Assembly: GCA_000156115.1 (NCBI GenBank)
Contig: DS995276.1
Coordinates: 2,533,463 to 2,597,462 of the forward strand
Reading direction: 5' to 3'
DNA from: Rhodobacteraceae bacterium HTCC2083
GTDB lineage: Bacteria; Pseudomonadota; Alphaproteobacteria; Rhodobacterales; Rhodobacteraceae
Length of the DNA stretch: 64,000 nt
The position numbers and the translations under genes are program-made. Below, piece by piece: positions 43,748-53,302 of the stretch (its first letter is position 1; every line of letters begins with the position of its first letter). The notes beneath the pieces were generated by a model. The model did not search any database, was not told the DNA's origin, and worked only from the letters and a program-made list of their open reading frames with translations.

Positions 43748-45496
43748 ATGACGATGGATATTCAAGTTCCTGATATTGGCGACTTTACCGACATCCCTGT
43801 TGTGACTGTTCTGGTTTCTGTTGGAGACAGAGTTGCTGTTGAAGATGCTCTGGTCGAGTTGGAATCTGACAAGGCGACAATGGAAGTGCCATCCCCTTCG
43901 GCAGGTGTCGTTAAAGAGATCCTTGTGAGCGAAGGTGACAAGGTTTCGATGGGCAGCGTGATTATGCGCTTTGACGGTGCTGTTGCAGAGTTGGCTGCAA
44001 AAGCCACACCTGTAGACGCGCCTGCGGCTGAGGTTCCTGCGGCGGTTGCCGCAACTGGCACAGCCAGCGGCGCGGGTGATGTGCATGCTGAGGTGGTTGT
44101 TCTCGGCTCTGGGCCCGGAGGCTATACGGCGGCGTTCCGCGCGGCTGATTTGGGCAAAAGAGTTGTTCTTATCGAGAAAAACCCGACCCTAGGCGGAGTG
44201 TGTCTGAACGTCGGGTGTATCCCGTCCAAAGCGCTGTTGCATGTGGCCAAGGTGATTACTGACGCCGAAGATATGGGCGCGCATGGTATCAGCTTTGCCA
44301 AGCCGAAGATCGATCTCGACGAGTTGCGCAGCTTTAAAGATAGCGTTGTGGGGCAGCTTACGGGTGGTCTCACAGTGCTCGCGAAAGCGCGCAAAGTGAC
44401 GACCGTTAAAGGTGCTGGCACCTTTACCGGCCCGAACATGATTGAGGTGATCGAGGACGGCAAAGTCACCACGGTCAGCTTTGATCAATGCATTATTGCA
44501 GCAGGTTCCGAACCTGTGCATCTGCCGTTTCTGCCGCATGATGATGAGCGTGTTATTGATTCAACAGGTGCGTTGGAGCTGAAAGATGTCCCCAAGCGGA
44601 TGTTGGTTCTGGGCGGCGGTATCATCGGGCTTGAGATGGCCTGCGTGTATGATGCGTTGGGCAGCAAAGTGACTATCGTTGAACTGATGGATCAAATCAT
44701 TCCAGGTGCGGATAAGGACATCGTGAAGCCTTTGCACAACCGCATTAAGGGTCGATACGAAAACATCTTACTTAAGACCAAAGTGACCGCGATGGAGGCC
44801 CAAAAGAAGGGGCTTAAAGTTACGTTTGAAGATAGCAACGGCGAGGTCACGACCGATACCTTCGACAAGGTTCTTGTTGCTGTAGGTCGCACGCCAAATG
44901 GCAAGAAGATCGATGCTGACAAAGCGGGTGTAGCGGTCGACGAGCGCGGCTTTATCGCTGTAGACAGCCAACAGCGCACGGGAGTGCCGCATATCTTTGC
45001 GATTGGCGATCTGGTTGGACAACCGATGCTTGCCCATAAAGCGGTGCATGAGGGCAAAGTCGCCGCAGAAGTTTGCGCCGGCCACAAGCGCCACTTTGAT
45101 GCGAAACTGATTCCGTCGGTAGCTTACACTGATCCAGAGGTCGCCTGGTGTGGTGTCACCGAGACGGACGCGAAAGCCAAAGGCATCCCTTACGAGAAGG
45201 GCGTGTTTCCATGGGCGGCCTCTGGCAAGGCACTTTCCAATGGGCGCTCTGAGGGGATGACCAAGTTGCTGTTTAACCCTGAAGATCAGCGGGTTATCGG
45301 AGGCTGTATTGTGGGTGTCCACGCGGGTGACTTAATTGCCGAAGTGGGTCTTGCCATCGAGATGGGCGCGGATGCTGTGGACCTTGGTCACACAATTCAT
45401 GCGCATCCGACCTTGTCCGAGACCGTGAATTTCGCAGCGGAAATGTTTGAGGGCACGATCACCGATCTGATGCCACCGAAGAAGAAAAAGCACTAA
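43748..45496 (+). CDS. lpdA: Dihydrolipoamide dehydrogenase (E3) with N-terminal lipoyl domain
   Basis: 582 residues, about 110 longer than plain E3. A lipoyl domain (about 1-80, lysine in ELESDKATMEVPSP) nearly repeats that of AceF. An Ala/Pro linker follows (about 85-112), then the flavoprotein: VVLGSGPGGYTAAFRAADLG (FAD), GGVCLNVGCIPSKALLH (redox cysteines), VLGGGIIGLEMACVYDALGS (NAD), and HAHPTLSET (catalytic His-Glu). E3 reoxidises lipoyl groups with NAD+. Lipoyl-E3 fusions occur with homodimeric E1 complexes such as this one. The start at 43748 has GGAAGG directly upstream. An intrinsic terminator follows. Confidence 0.95.
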   Translation: MTMDIQVPDIGDFTDIPVVTVLVSVGDRVAVEDALVELESDKATMEVPSPSAGVVKEILVSEGDKVSMGSVIMRFDGAVAELAAKATPVDAPAAEVPAAVAATGTASGAGDVHAEVVVLGSGPGGYTAAFRAADLGKRVVLIEKNPTLGGVCLNVGCIPSKALLHVAKVITDAEDMGAHGISFAKPKIDLDELRSFKDSVVGQLTGGLTVLAKARKVTTVKGAGTFTGPNMIEVIEDGKVTTVSFDQCIIAAGSEPVHLPFLPHDDERVIDSTGALELKDVPKRMLVLGGGIIGLEMACVYDALGSKVTIVELMDQIIPGADKDIVKPLHNRIKGRYENILLKTKVTAMEAQKKGLKVTFEDSNGEVTTDTFDKVLVAVGRTPNGKKIDADKAGVAVDERGFIAVDSQQRTGVPHIFAIGDLVGQPMLAHKAVHEGKVAAEVCAGHKRHFDAKLIPSVAYTDPEVAWCGVTETDAKAKGIPYEKGVFPWAASGKALSNGRSEGMTKLLFNPEDQRVIGGCIVGVHAGDLIAEVGLAIEMGADAVDLGHTIHAHPTLSETVNFAAEMFEGTITDLMPPKKKKH

Positions 45497-45517
45497 ACGC
45501 GCACATTCGTTTTGTTT

Positions 45518-45552
45518 GGTCGCCTGTTCCGATTGGGTGGGCGGCCTTTTTT
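45518..45552 (+). terminator. Intrinsic terminator after lpdA
   Basis: GGTCGCC (45518-45524) pairs with GGCGGCC (45540-45546), one G-U pair, and is followed by TTTTTTATTT. It closes the aceE-aceF-lpd operon. Confidence 0.72.
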
Positions 45553-45629
45553 ATTTCAATCGCGTCCGAAGTGCACAATTGTTTCTGTTTTGGCGACAAT
45601 AAGGCAGGTGCGTTGACAGTTGTGCGAGC

Positions 45630-46185
45630 ATGGTTAACGATTGGCCCTTTCGAGCGCAAAAAACGATTTTACGCAAGCTAGGGTGGGGCGAGATTTCTAG
45701 TCGCGCCTTTGGCCGATGGGCCGAAATGGTTTTTTTGATACTTATTCCGCTCGCGTTGGCGAAAGCCTTAGCAGGCTTTTCCGGAGCCGAGTCTGATAGC
45801 CTTGCATGCCAAGGACCGTGCACGCGGCATCGCTGGTGGCCAAAGTCGATGTGTCCAGTCAAACCATGACGGTGATACTGCATGGTAAGTGATCTGCCGT
45901 TAGCCTGTCTCAACTGCGCGCAAAGGCAAGTATACGCCGCGCGGGAGTTATTCACCGAAAAGCCTGTTGCGCTATCACAAATCCAGCCTCTACAACAACG
46001 CGCTGGTGCCCTATTCAATTTTCTTTCGCGGCGATTACGTAGCGCATGGAAGCAATCAAACCTTGCGGCTTGGGCGGCCTGCAATTGCGCGCTGCATGCG
46101 GCTTCCTACCTCAAACGCGGCGGTGTTGTTTTCTTTGGTGAAGAAGCACGGTTTCAAGAACACGCATATCGTCTTGCAAAACTGA
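45630..46185 (+). pseudogene. Decayed L,D-transpeptidase (YkuD) gene 1
   Basis: A first frame from 45630 gives a basic start and a membrane/signal stretch (MVFLILIPLALAKALAG). Later frames give HAASLVAKVDVSSQTMTV, then PVSTARKGKYTPRGSYSPKS and RYHKSSLYNNALVPYSIFFR, GDYVAHGSNQ, and MRLPTSNAAVLFSLVKKHGF. Together these cover a YkuD catalytic domain. Damage includes at least one frameshift, a stop where a Trp codon is expected before PVSTARK, and loss of the SHG of the SHGC-type active site (the sequence reads PAIARCMRL). Such enzymes make 3-3 peptidoglycan cross-links or attach lipoproteins. Confidence 0.75.
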
Positions 46186-47697
46186 TCAGCCGTACACGGT
46201 GCTCCAGCGCTCAATCAGCTTTTGCTGCAAGGCTTTTGCGCGTCTGTTCCACGCACGACCGCCCTGTGGCGCTTCCTTGTTACTTTTCTTGATGCCACGG
46301 CGTCTGTTGGTATCCGCGCAAATCATCGCAAAGGCGAGCTGCTTGCCGTCTGGCGCGGTTATATAACCGCTGAGTGCGCTGACAAAGTTCAAGGTTCCAG
46401 TTTTGGCATTCACTTTGATCGGGTGATTTTTGATCAATTTGCGTTTTGCATCCCGCATCGCAAAAGGTTTTAGCAATTGCGCAAAGCCAGCACGGCGACG
46501 CGCAACGATCATGGCGTTCAACATGCCTTGGGCAGAGACTTTGCTTGCGTCACTCAAGCCTGAATGATCGGTGAAACTTGCGTTGCCCATGCTGAGCGCT
46601 GTGTTGGCCCAGCGGCTCATGTCTTTGGCGGAGGCTTTCAGCGATGTTGCGCGCCCGCCGCGTTTGCGGGTGGCAGTAAGCCCGACGACTTCGGCCGTGA
46701 GGTTGGTTGAGAATTTGAGCATATCGCGCAAAATCGTGGTCAGTGGCGCACTTGTGTGCGTGACTAAGGCGCGGGTCTTAGGCGATTTGGTGCTGCGCTT
46801 GGGGTTCTTTAGGATGATGCCTTGCGATCTTGCGAAGGTCTGAAATACGTCCGCTGCATAGAGGCCTGGTTTGCGCACGGGCAACCAGCGCGATCCGCCT
46901 TTTCCCAAAGCGCCACGCGCGACAGTCCATTGATCAAACTTGCCGCCATCTTTGTAGGTGTAGACAGGCAAGTCCCGCGCCGCGATCTGCATTTTCGAGA
47001 TGTAGACGTTCGGGCGATGCTTGGTAGAGCGCGCATCCATCGTGATCGCATAGCCATTACTGCCGCGGCGCCATTCGAAACACACGCGGTTGAAATTCAG
47101 GTTCAAGCCAGAGATCGCAGGATTATAGCTGACGTGATCGGGTTGCGACGGATCGATGTCACGCAGATTTGGGAGCGTGTTGTCCACATAGAAGAATTGC
47201 CCGCGCACCTCGCGGATGCCGAGGGATTTCAGTTGGGCTGCCATGCTGGCCAGCGCATTGGTATCAAGGGTTGGATCACCGCCTCCAATCAAGAAGAGAT
47301 CTTCACTGATGACACCGCCCGCGATGGACCCGTTCGTCGAAATACGTGTGGCAAAGCGATGGTTGGGGCCGAGCGCATCCAGAGCATATAGCGCTGTGAT
47401 CGCTTTTGCAGTGCTCGCGGGGGGGAGGCCAATGGCTTTGTTTTTGGTTTCAAGCAGCTTGCCTGTGCTAAGGTCTGCAACCGCAAAACCCACGGCACCT
47501 CCGAGTTGTGCCGCATCAATCAGCGCTTTGGACGAAGACGCGGTGCGCGCGACTTGGGCAGGTGCGTCCGCACGCGTGCTGCCGCTACGTGCTTGCGGGC
47601 GTAGGGAGGAGAGTGGTGCGTTTGCAAACGCCACATGTCCAATTGAGGCGGAGGCGGCAGTCGTCAGAAAAAAACGTCTTGAAAATAATTTGGCCAT
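46186..47697 (-). CDS. dacB: D-alanyl-D-alanine carboxypeptidase/endopeptidase, PBP4 (DacB, peptidase S13)
   Basis: 503 residues. A twin-arginine-like signal (SRRFFLTTAASASIGHVAFA) leads into a serine/alanine-rich segment. The serine-acyl motif SxxK is in LPPASTAKAITALYALDALG, the second motif in FTDHSGLSDASKVSAQG, and KTG in VNAKTGTLNFVSALSGY. This is the standard low-molecular-weight class C PBP layout, including the inserted domains between SxxK and the second motif. It trims or cuts peptidoglycan cross-links in the periplasm. It faces the broken L,D-transpeptidase gene, 3'-to-3'. Confidence 0.92.
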   Translation of the reverse strand: MAKLFSRRFFLTTAASASIGHVAFANAPLSSLRPQARSGSTRADAPAQVARTASSSKALIDAAQLGGAVGFAVADLSTGKLLETKNKAIGLPPASTAKAITALYALDALGPNHRFATRISTNGSIAGGVISEDLFLIGGGDPTLDTNALASMAAQLKSLGIREVRGQFFYVDNTLPNLRDIDPSQPDHVSYNPAISGLNLNFNRVCFEWRRGSNGYAITMDARSTKHRPNVYISKMQIAARDLPVYTYKDGGKFDQWTVARGALGKGGSRWLPVRKPGLYAADVFQTFARSQGIILKNPKRSTKSPKTRALVTHTSAPLTTILRDMLKFSTNLTAEVVGLTATRKRGGRATSLKASAKDMSRWANTALSMGNASFTDHSGLSDASKVSAQGMLNAMIVARRRAGFAQLLKPFAMRDAKRKLIKNHPIKVNAKTGTLNFVSALSGYITAPDGKQLAFAMICADTNRRRGIKKSNKEAPQGGRAWNRRAKALQQKLIERWSTVYG

Positions 47698-47828
47698 ATA
47701 AACGTTAATGCAAATTGTTATGGGCTTAACAAGGCCAGAGAGGCGTAAGAGTGAGGCTTTTTACGGCAATGTGATCGCAAGGCGTGCAAGAATTGCTATA
47801 TTAGCGGCCTATTGCAGCGTTTGATCAT

Positions 47829-48695
47829 ATGTTAGGGACAAGCATGTTGAAAGCCATGTTGATCATGCTCGTCGCGATGAGCGCAATTCCCGCAGGCGAT
47901 GCTGCGAGCAAGATTTTGACCTCCGACTTGGGTGTTGCTCCCACCTACGTGGTCTGGACGCGCTTTTTGATCGGTGGCTTGGTCATCCTTCCATTTACAT
48001 GGCGTGCGGGCCTGTCTGTTTGGCGCGATTGGCGGGTGTGGTTTCGTGCTGCACTCATCGGACTTGGGATTAGTTGCATCACACGAGCGTTGCAATTGGC
48101 GCCCCTTGCAGATGTGTTTGGCGCGTTTTTCATAGGACCGTTGGTGAGTTTCGTTTTATCCGTGTGGCTGCTGAAAGAGCGGGCGAACATAATACAAGCT
48201 GTATTGGTTTTGATCGGTTTTTTTGGTGTGCTCTTCATCGTGCGGCCAGGGTTTGAAGCATCGGCTGGCCTGGGGTGGGCTTTGCTCGCCGGATGCACCT
48301 ATGGGGCGTTTTTGACGGTGTCGCGTTGGCTTACGGGGTCCGTTGCATTGGGTGGCTTGATGATCACGCAGATGGTCGGCCCGGTGATTTTGGTCAGCCC
48401 TTTCGTGATTGGCCAATTCCCTGAATTCACGCCGCAAATCGCGAAATTGACATTGATCAGCGGGCTGGGCTCAATGATCGGCAACGTATTAATGTTGTTT
48501 GCCTACAAGATGCATGAGGCGAGCAAACTTGCGCCTTTTGTTTACTTCCAGCTTATATCGGCCGCGGTGTTGGGATGGTTGATCTTTGGCGACTGGCCCG
48601 ATGCTTGGGTCATCGCTGGGATGACATTGATAATTGTTGCAGGGTGCACGAGTGCGGTTTTACAATCAACTAGGCCAATCGCCGCGCGCGCGTAA
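47829..48695 (+). CDS. EamA/DMT-superfamily permease
   Basis: 288 residues with about ten transmembrane helices arranged as two EamA repeats. The first repeat includes [20 protein letters not shown] and [20 protein letters not shown], the second [20 protein letters not shown] and [20 protein letters not shown]. Such permeases export small metabolites or take up amino-acid-related compounds; the substrate cannot be read. Start could be 47829 or the ATG at 47844. The last 30 bases overlap nadD on the opposite strand. Confidence 0.87.
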   Translation: MLGTSMLKAMLIMLVAMSAIPAGDAASKILTSDLGVAPTYVVWTRFLIGGLVILPFTWRAGLSVWRDWRVWFRAALIGLGISCITRALQLAPLADVFGAFFIGPLVSFVLSVWLLKERANIIQAVLVLIGFFGVLFIVRPGFEASAGLGWALLAGCTYGAFLTVSRWLTGSVALGGLMITQMVGPVILVSPFVIGQFPEFTPQIAKLTLISGLGSMIGNVLMLFAYKMHEASKLAPFVYFQLISAAVLGWLIFGDWPDAWVIAGMTLIIVAGCTSAVLQSTRPIAARA

Positions 48696-49265
48696 CTCAG
48701 TCGAGGAAATATCACGCATAGGCACGTTGACGAAGGCCCAAGCGGGCGCGTTTGCGTTGGACAGAATGCGCGACTGACGACCTTTCAACAGGGCATGTCG
48801 ATAGATTTGCGCAGCGGGCGCAGTGCGGCCATCGATGCGCTCGCCGGGGCGAGCGAGAACACCAATAGGAACGGTTTCGATGATTTCGTCCCAATCTTTC
48901 CAAAGGTGGAATTGCGCGAGATTGTCCGCGCCCATGAGCCATGTGAAGCGCGCAAAAGGGAATTTGTGACACAACGCGCGAAGGGTTTCAGCGGTGTAGC
49001 GTGTGTTCAACTCGGCTTCGATGTTGGAGACGTGCACGCGGGGATGCCGCATAACATCTTTGGCGCGTGCTGTGCGCACGTCCATTGGCGCAGGTCCGCG
49101 CTTTTTAAGAGGGTTTCCGGGGGAAACGAGCCACCAGACCTCATCCAGATCGAACCTTTTCAACGCCTCTAGGGTGATATGAACATGGCCCTGATGCGCA
49201 GGATCAAAGGAGCCGCCCAAAAGGCCAATGCGTCTGCCGCGTGTAGTTTGTGCTGTTGGGTGCAT
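48666..49265 (-). CDS. nadD: Nicotinate-nucleotide adenylyltransferase
   Basis: 199 residues. [20 protein letters not shown] (about 14-33) is the nucleotidyltransferase HxGH motif region, [12 protein letters not shown] the substrate loop, [20 protein letters not shown] the NadD-specific segment, and [10 protein letters not shown] the C-terminal ISxTxxR motif. It converts nicotinate mononucleotide and ATP to deamido-NAD in NAD synthesis. Its 3' end overlaps the DMT permease gene tail-to-tail. proA, rsfS or rlmH, often neighbours of nadD, are not adjacent here. Confidence 0.94.
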   Translation of the reverse strand: MHPTAQTTRGRRIGLLGGSFDPAHQGHVHITLEALKRFDLDEVWWLVSPGNPLKKRGPAPMDVRTARAKDVMRHPRVHVSNIEAELNTRYTAETLRALCHKFPFARFTWLMGADNLAQFHLWKDWDEIIETVPIGVLARPGERIDGRTAPAAQIYRHALLKGRQSRILSNANAPAWAFVNVPMRDISSTELRARGDWPS

Positions 49266-49300
49266 GGGATGCGTTTAGCGTTTGGGGTACCCCGATGCAA

Positions 49301-49796
49301 TTAGGGGATTGGGCAGTCGTTGATCTCGCTTACTGCCTTGCGCCATGCGGCGGTGGCGTCAAAAGTCTCGTGTTGCCAGTCATCGTCGTATTTACGCGGC
49401 CAAGCTCTTCGATCTCAACGCATGTATCCTGAAAGAAAGGATGCTCAGGATCGCGTAGCTTATCGATGGAGGCGCGAATGCCGGTCATTGTCGTGCGATC
49501 AAGGAAGGCGAACATCCATTGTGACAACTCACCTAGTACCAAAGTGCACTTTCGTCGCGCACGCGTTGTTGATCGCGTAGCCCGTAAGAGGAGTAGATGT
49601 AGTAAACCTGCACAGCGTCGTCATAACGTTGTTCAGTGGCACAAGCGCGCATGATGCGGGCAAGCTCGGACGAGTGCATGTCGTTGCTGATTTCATCTTG
49701 AGCGATACAGCCAAATTCACGGGGCAGGGCGTCATTGGCCTTCGCGCCTACCAGCGTCGGTATAAGCAAAGCGGATACCAAAGCGAGTTGACGCAT
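49301..49796 (-). pseudogene. Frameshifted small exported protein gene of unknown function
   Basis: The start at 49796 gives a signal peptide (MRQLALVSALLIPTLVGAKA) and a mature part running to QRVRDESALWY and a stop. A shifted frame continues with VLGELSQWMFAFLDRTTMTG and ASIDKLRDPEHPFFQDTCVE. A third frame continues with PRKYDDDWQHETFDATAAWR to KAVSEINDCPIP and a stop at 49301. The three pieces reconstruct one ~160-residue protein with two frameshifts. I do not recognise the family. Confidence 0.65.
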
Positions 49797-49877
49797 CTGA
49801 AACTCCCTATTTATTTGCGCCTACCCTCGCATCACACTATGTGAGATCCAACTGAATTTAGCGTGAGGAACGATCCC

Positions 49878-51533
49878 ATGGCCGCGTATCAATATGTGTA
49901 TCACATGCAAGGTGTGTCCAAGACCTATCCCGGTGGTAAGAAATGCTTTGAAAACATCCACTTGAACTTCCTCCCCGGTGTGAAAATCGGTGTTGTTGGT
50001 GTCAACGGCGCGGGTAAATCGACGCTGCTGAAAATCATGGCGGGCTGGGATAAGGATTTCAGCGGCGAAGCATGGAAGGCTGAGGGCGCGCATGTGGGCT
50101 ATCTGCCACAGGAACCTAAGCTGGATGAAACGCTCGATGTGCGCGGCAATGTGATGCTGGGGGTCGCTGACAAGAAGGCGACCTTGGATCGCTACAACGA
50201 ACTTGCGATGAACTATTCTGACGAGACGGCGGATGAGATGGCCGAATTGCAGGATAAGATTGATGCGGAGAACCTGTGGGATCTGGACAGCCAGATCGAT
50301 GTGTCAATGGAAGCGCTGCGGTGCCCGCCGGATGATGCGGATGTAACGTCGCTTTCTGGTGGTGAGGCGCGCCGCGTTGCGCTTTGCAAACTGTTGCTGG
50401 AACAGCCTGACATGCTGCTGCTCGATGAGCCGACAAACCACTTGGACGCTGAAACGATTGCTTGGCTGCAAAAGCACCTGATTGATTACAAAGGCACGAT
50501 CCTCTGTGTCACGCACGACCGCTATTTCCTTGATGATATCACCAGCTGGATCCTTGAATTGGATCGCGGCAAGGGCATTCCATACGAGGGTAATTATTCT
50601 GCATGGCTTGAGCAAAAGGCGAAGCGCCTCTCGCAAGAAGCGCGTGAAGATAAATCCAAGCAAAAGACGCTAGAGCGTGAACTTGAATGGATGCGCCAAG
50701 GTGCCAAGGCCCGTCAGGCTAAGTCAAAAGCGCGTATCAGTGCCTATAACGAGTTGGCCGGTCAGTCCGAGCGCGACAAGGTTGGCCGCGCGCAGATCGT
50801 TATTCCGAACGGTCCACGTTTGGGCAACAAGGTCATTGAAGTTGAAGGTTTGAAGAAGGCGATGGGCGATAAGCTCTTGGTCGAAAACCTGTCCTTTGAT
50901 CTGCCCCCCGGCGGTATTGTCGGCGTGATCGGCCCCAACGGCGCGGGTAAGTCCACGCTGTTTAAGATGCTGACAGGGCAGGAAAAACCTGACGCTGGAA
51001 CGGTTGAATACGGCGACACGGTGCAGCTATCCTACGTCGATCAATCCCGCGACGATCTGGGCGATGATGAGACGGTGTGGGAAGCGATTTCCGGCGGCTC
51101 TGAGATCATTGCGCTGGGCGATGCAGAAGTGAATTCGCGCGCTTATTGCTCGTCTTTCAACTTCAAAGGCGGCGATCAGCAGAAGAAAGTTGGCCTCTTG
51201 TCAGGTGGTGAGCGCAACCGCGTTCACATGGCGCGTTTGCTGAAAGAGGGCGGTAATGTGCTGCTGCTCGACGAACCGACGAACGACCTCGACGTGGAAA
51301 CTTTGCGCGCTTTGGAAGACGCTCTGGTCGATTTCGCAGGCTGCGCCGTGGTCATCTCGCACGACCGTTTCTTCCTAGACCGCATCTGCACACACATGCT
51401 CGCTTTTGAAGGCGATGCTCATGTGGAGTGGTTTGAGGGCAACTTCGAGGACTACGAAGAAGACAAGAAGCGCCGCTTGGGAGCGGATGCTTTGGAGCCT
51501 AAGCGGATTAAGCATAAGAAGTTTGCACGCTGA
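49878..51533 (+). CDS. ettA: Energy-dependent translational throttle protein EttA (ABC-F ATPase)
   Basis: 551 residues from the ATG at 49878 with GAGGAA 9-14 nt upstream; the GTG at 49863 is less likely. Two ABC cassettes are present: GVNGAGKSTLLKIMAGWDKD with LSGGEARRVALCK and LLLDEPTNHLDAETIAWL, then GPNGAGKSTLFKMLTGQEKP with LSGGERNRVHMARL and LLLDEPTNDLDVETLRALED. The linker between them (about 240-305) carries the charged P-site tRNA-interaction region (EREDKSKQKTLERELEWMRQ-like). EttA binds the ribosomal E site and couples the first peptide bond to ATP level. It is monocistronic. Confidence 0.95.
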   Translation: MAAYQYVYHMQGVSKTYPGGKKCFENIHLNFLPGVKIGVVGVNGAGKSTLLKIMAGWDKDFSGEAWKAEGAHVGYLPQEPKLDETLDVRGNVMLGVADKKATLDRYNELAMNYSDETADEMAELQDKIDAENLWDLDSQIDVSMEALRCPPDDADVTSLSGGEARRVALCKLLLEQPDMLLLDEPTNHLDAETIAWLQKHLIDYKGTILCVTHDRYFLDDITSWILELDRGKGIPYEGNYSAWLEQKAKRLSQEAREDKSKQKTLERELEWMRQGAKARQAKSKARISAYNELAGQSERDKVGRAQIVIPNGPRLGNKVIEVEGLKKAMGDKLLVENLSFDLPPGGIVGVIGPNGAGKSTLFKMLTGQEKPDAGTVEYGDTVQLSYVDQSRDDLGDDETVWEAISGGSEIIALGDAEVNSRAYCSSFNFKGGDQQKKVGLLSGGERNRVHMARLLKEGGNVLLLDEPTNDLDVETLRALEDALVDFAGCAVVISHDRFFLDRICTHMLAFEGDAHVEWFEGNFEDYEEDKKRRLGADALEPKRIKHKKFAR

Positions 51534-51538
51534 ATCTG

Positions 51539-51808
51539 GTGGTTCCTCCAAAGAACACTTGCGAACTAAAAGACTATTTAGATGAAGAGCCAGAGGGGGA
51601 ATTCCCTCTGGTTTACACGTTGCAAATTGGGCGAGTGTTTTGCGCCATTTCTGCTCTTGAGCAATCAACCTACGGAACGTTGATGGTTTATGCCAATGGA
51701 GAGACTTTCGAAAAGCTTCACGGGCAGTTGCGAAGTCCTTCGTTCGGACAATTAGTTCAACGTCTTGCTGAAAAGGGTTTGGAAGGCCGTAACCTTCGAT
51801 ACTTGTGA
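51539..51808 (+). CDS. Small hypothetical ORF after ettA
   Basis: 89 codons from a GTG at 51539, only 5 bp after ettA. The product, including YTLQIGRVFCAISALEQSTY and FEKLHGQLRSPSFGQLVQRL, has no signal peptide or known domain. There is no good ribosome-binding site, and the region further right (51809-52057) is non-coding and AT-rich. It could be a gene or a remnant. Confidence 0.35.
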   Translation: MVPPKNTCELKDYLDEEPEGEFPLVYTLQIGRVFCAISALEQSTYGTLMVYANGETFEKLHGQLRSPSFGQLVQRLAEKGLEGRNLRYL

Positions 51809-52057
51809 GAAATAAACAGAATTCGAAATCTTTTTGTACATGGCCTTTTCTGGGATTATCCGGTTCCAGGAGAGTTAACTGAGCAGAAAGAATACGCTCA
51901 AAATTGATCGCTGACTTAGATGAAATCCATAAGTATTTTCGGCATGCAGAATTATGTCTATGGAGAATTGCTGGACAATCTGGTTCCGTGGATACGGTTG
52001 ATCTGGGAGAGAGTGGTCGCCTTTACCGATCAAAAGGTATTTTCGAAGACGAATAAC

Positions 52058-52486
52058 TTACCCCTTAGGCACCCACCCAACAATCTGCCCCATCTTCATA
52101 GCACCAGCCTGCCTCTTCACCTCACGACCATTCTGCCATACGATCATGGTCGGGATGCCTTTGATGCGCATCTTGCCAGATACCGATTGATGCGCTTGCG
52201 TGTTCACTTTCACGAGGCGTGCTTTGCCCGCTAAGGCTCTGGCAGCCTTGTCAAATTCTGGTCCCATCATCTTGCACGGCCCACACCACGGGGCCCAGAA
52301 ATCCACGACCAAAGGGACGTCGTCGCTCGCGCTGGCTTTCATCAGGATCGCGGGGGTGATTTCAATCGCTTTGGAGGGCATCAGCGCAGCCCCACAGGAG
52401 CCGCATTTGGGGCCATCGCTAAGCTTGTCGAACGGAACGCGATTGAGTTGCGCGCATTTGAGACAGGTGAGTTTTTTGCCAGCCAT
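52058..52486 (-). CDS. trxC: Thioredoxin 2 (zinc-binding thioredoxin)
   Basis: 142 residues. The N-terminal zinc ribbon has CLKC and CGSC pairs (about residues 8-33). The thioredoxin fold follows, with the redox site VDFWAPWCGPCKMMGPEF and the cis-proline loop KGIPTMIVW. TrxC reduces disulfides in the cytoplasm and, in E. coli, is induced by OxyR under peroxide stress; no OxyR site was identified here. The gene is followed downstream by sequence without genes and lies just after the hemolysin III gene on the same strand. Confidence 0.94.
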   Translation of the reverse strand: MAGKKLTCLKCAQLNRVPFDKLSDGPKCGSCGAALMPSKAIEITPAILMKASASDDVPLVVDFWAPWCGPCKMMGPEFDKAARALAGKARLVKVNTQAHQSVSGKMRIKGIPTMIVWQNGREVKRQAGAMKMGQIVGWVPKG

Positions 52487-52495
52487 GAAGGGTCC

Positions 52496-53122
52496 TTAGA
52501 ATAGCGCGAGCCAGATGCCTGCGAACATCAGCATACCGCCGAGTGCGACCCAAGAATGCCAAATTGCGTAACGGAATGGCAAGGTTTTGCGTGCGTAGAA
52601 GACCGTGCCGATGGCGTAGGCCGCGCTACCCGCGAGGATAAGTTTGGGTGTGATGGCGGGCACGTTCGTTAGGTCGGGCAGGGCGAGTAGTCCGATAGCA
52701 CCTAGTGCAAGATAGGAGGCAGTGGACCATTTTGATTTAATTTCAGCATTGGTGATCTTGTTCCAGATCGCCATGATTGCCAACACCCAGCATAGGGTGA
52801 GGATGATGTAGGTGCGTGTGGTGCCTGCTTGGACGAGGAGCGGCGTGAAAGTGCCCGTTATACTGATGTAGATCGCCGCATGATCTATGCGGCGCAGGAG
52901 TGTGCGTTTGGCGTGCCATGGTGCAAAATGGTAAAAGCAAGAGGCCTGATTTGAGATGAGGGCGCACAAAACATAGGTTAAGCATGCAAGAAACAGCGGT
53001 GTTGAGAGCGTGTTCGAAGCTTTGATCAGGAGTATGACCCCTGCGATCAAGATCGCGCTGATGCCAAACGCGTGGACCGCCATATCTGCGCGGCGATGGG
53101 AAACGGTGGGGCTTGGGTACAT
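52496..53122 (-). CDS. Hemolysin III family (YqfA/PAQR-like) membrane protein
   Basis: About 208 residues from the ATG at 53122; the upstream extension to 53200 has no family sequence. Seven hydrophobic segments are visible. The family residues include SCFYHFAPWHAKRTLLRRID then HAAIYISITGTFTPLL, and the C-terminal IWHSWVALGGMLMFAGIW, which hold the metal-binding histidines of the PAQR fold. The actual role in bacteria is unclear; haemolysis is a historical name. trxC starts 10 nt after its stop, so the two may be co-transcribed. Confidence 0.85.
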   Translation of the reverse strand: MYPSPTVSHRRADMAVHAFGISAILIAGVILLIKASNTLSTPLFLACLTYVLCALISNQASCFYHFAPWHAKRTLLRRIDHAAIYISITGTFTPLLVQAGTTRTYIILTLCWVLAIMAIWNKITNAEIKSKWSTASYLALGAIGLLALPDLTNVPAITPKLILAGSAAYAIGTVFYARKTLPFRYAIWHSWVALGGMLMFAGIWLALF

Positions 53123-53302
53123 GTTCTGACTTTGTGTTGTGGCTTGATTGGTTTTCGATAGGCAGCGGAGCGTGGTAAGTCGAGCGTGATTTGGCGTCAC
53201 ATGTCAGGTGTTCTTACCCCACCGCGTTGCGTTTTGTGATAATTCTGGCAAATTATTTCCAGTTTGGAAACGAAGCCATTTAGCGTAACGAGGAACATCG
53301 AC

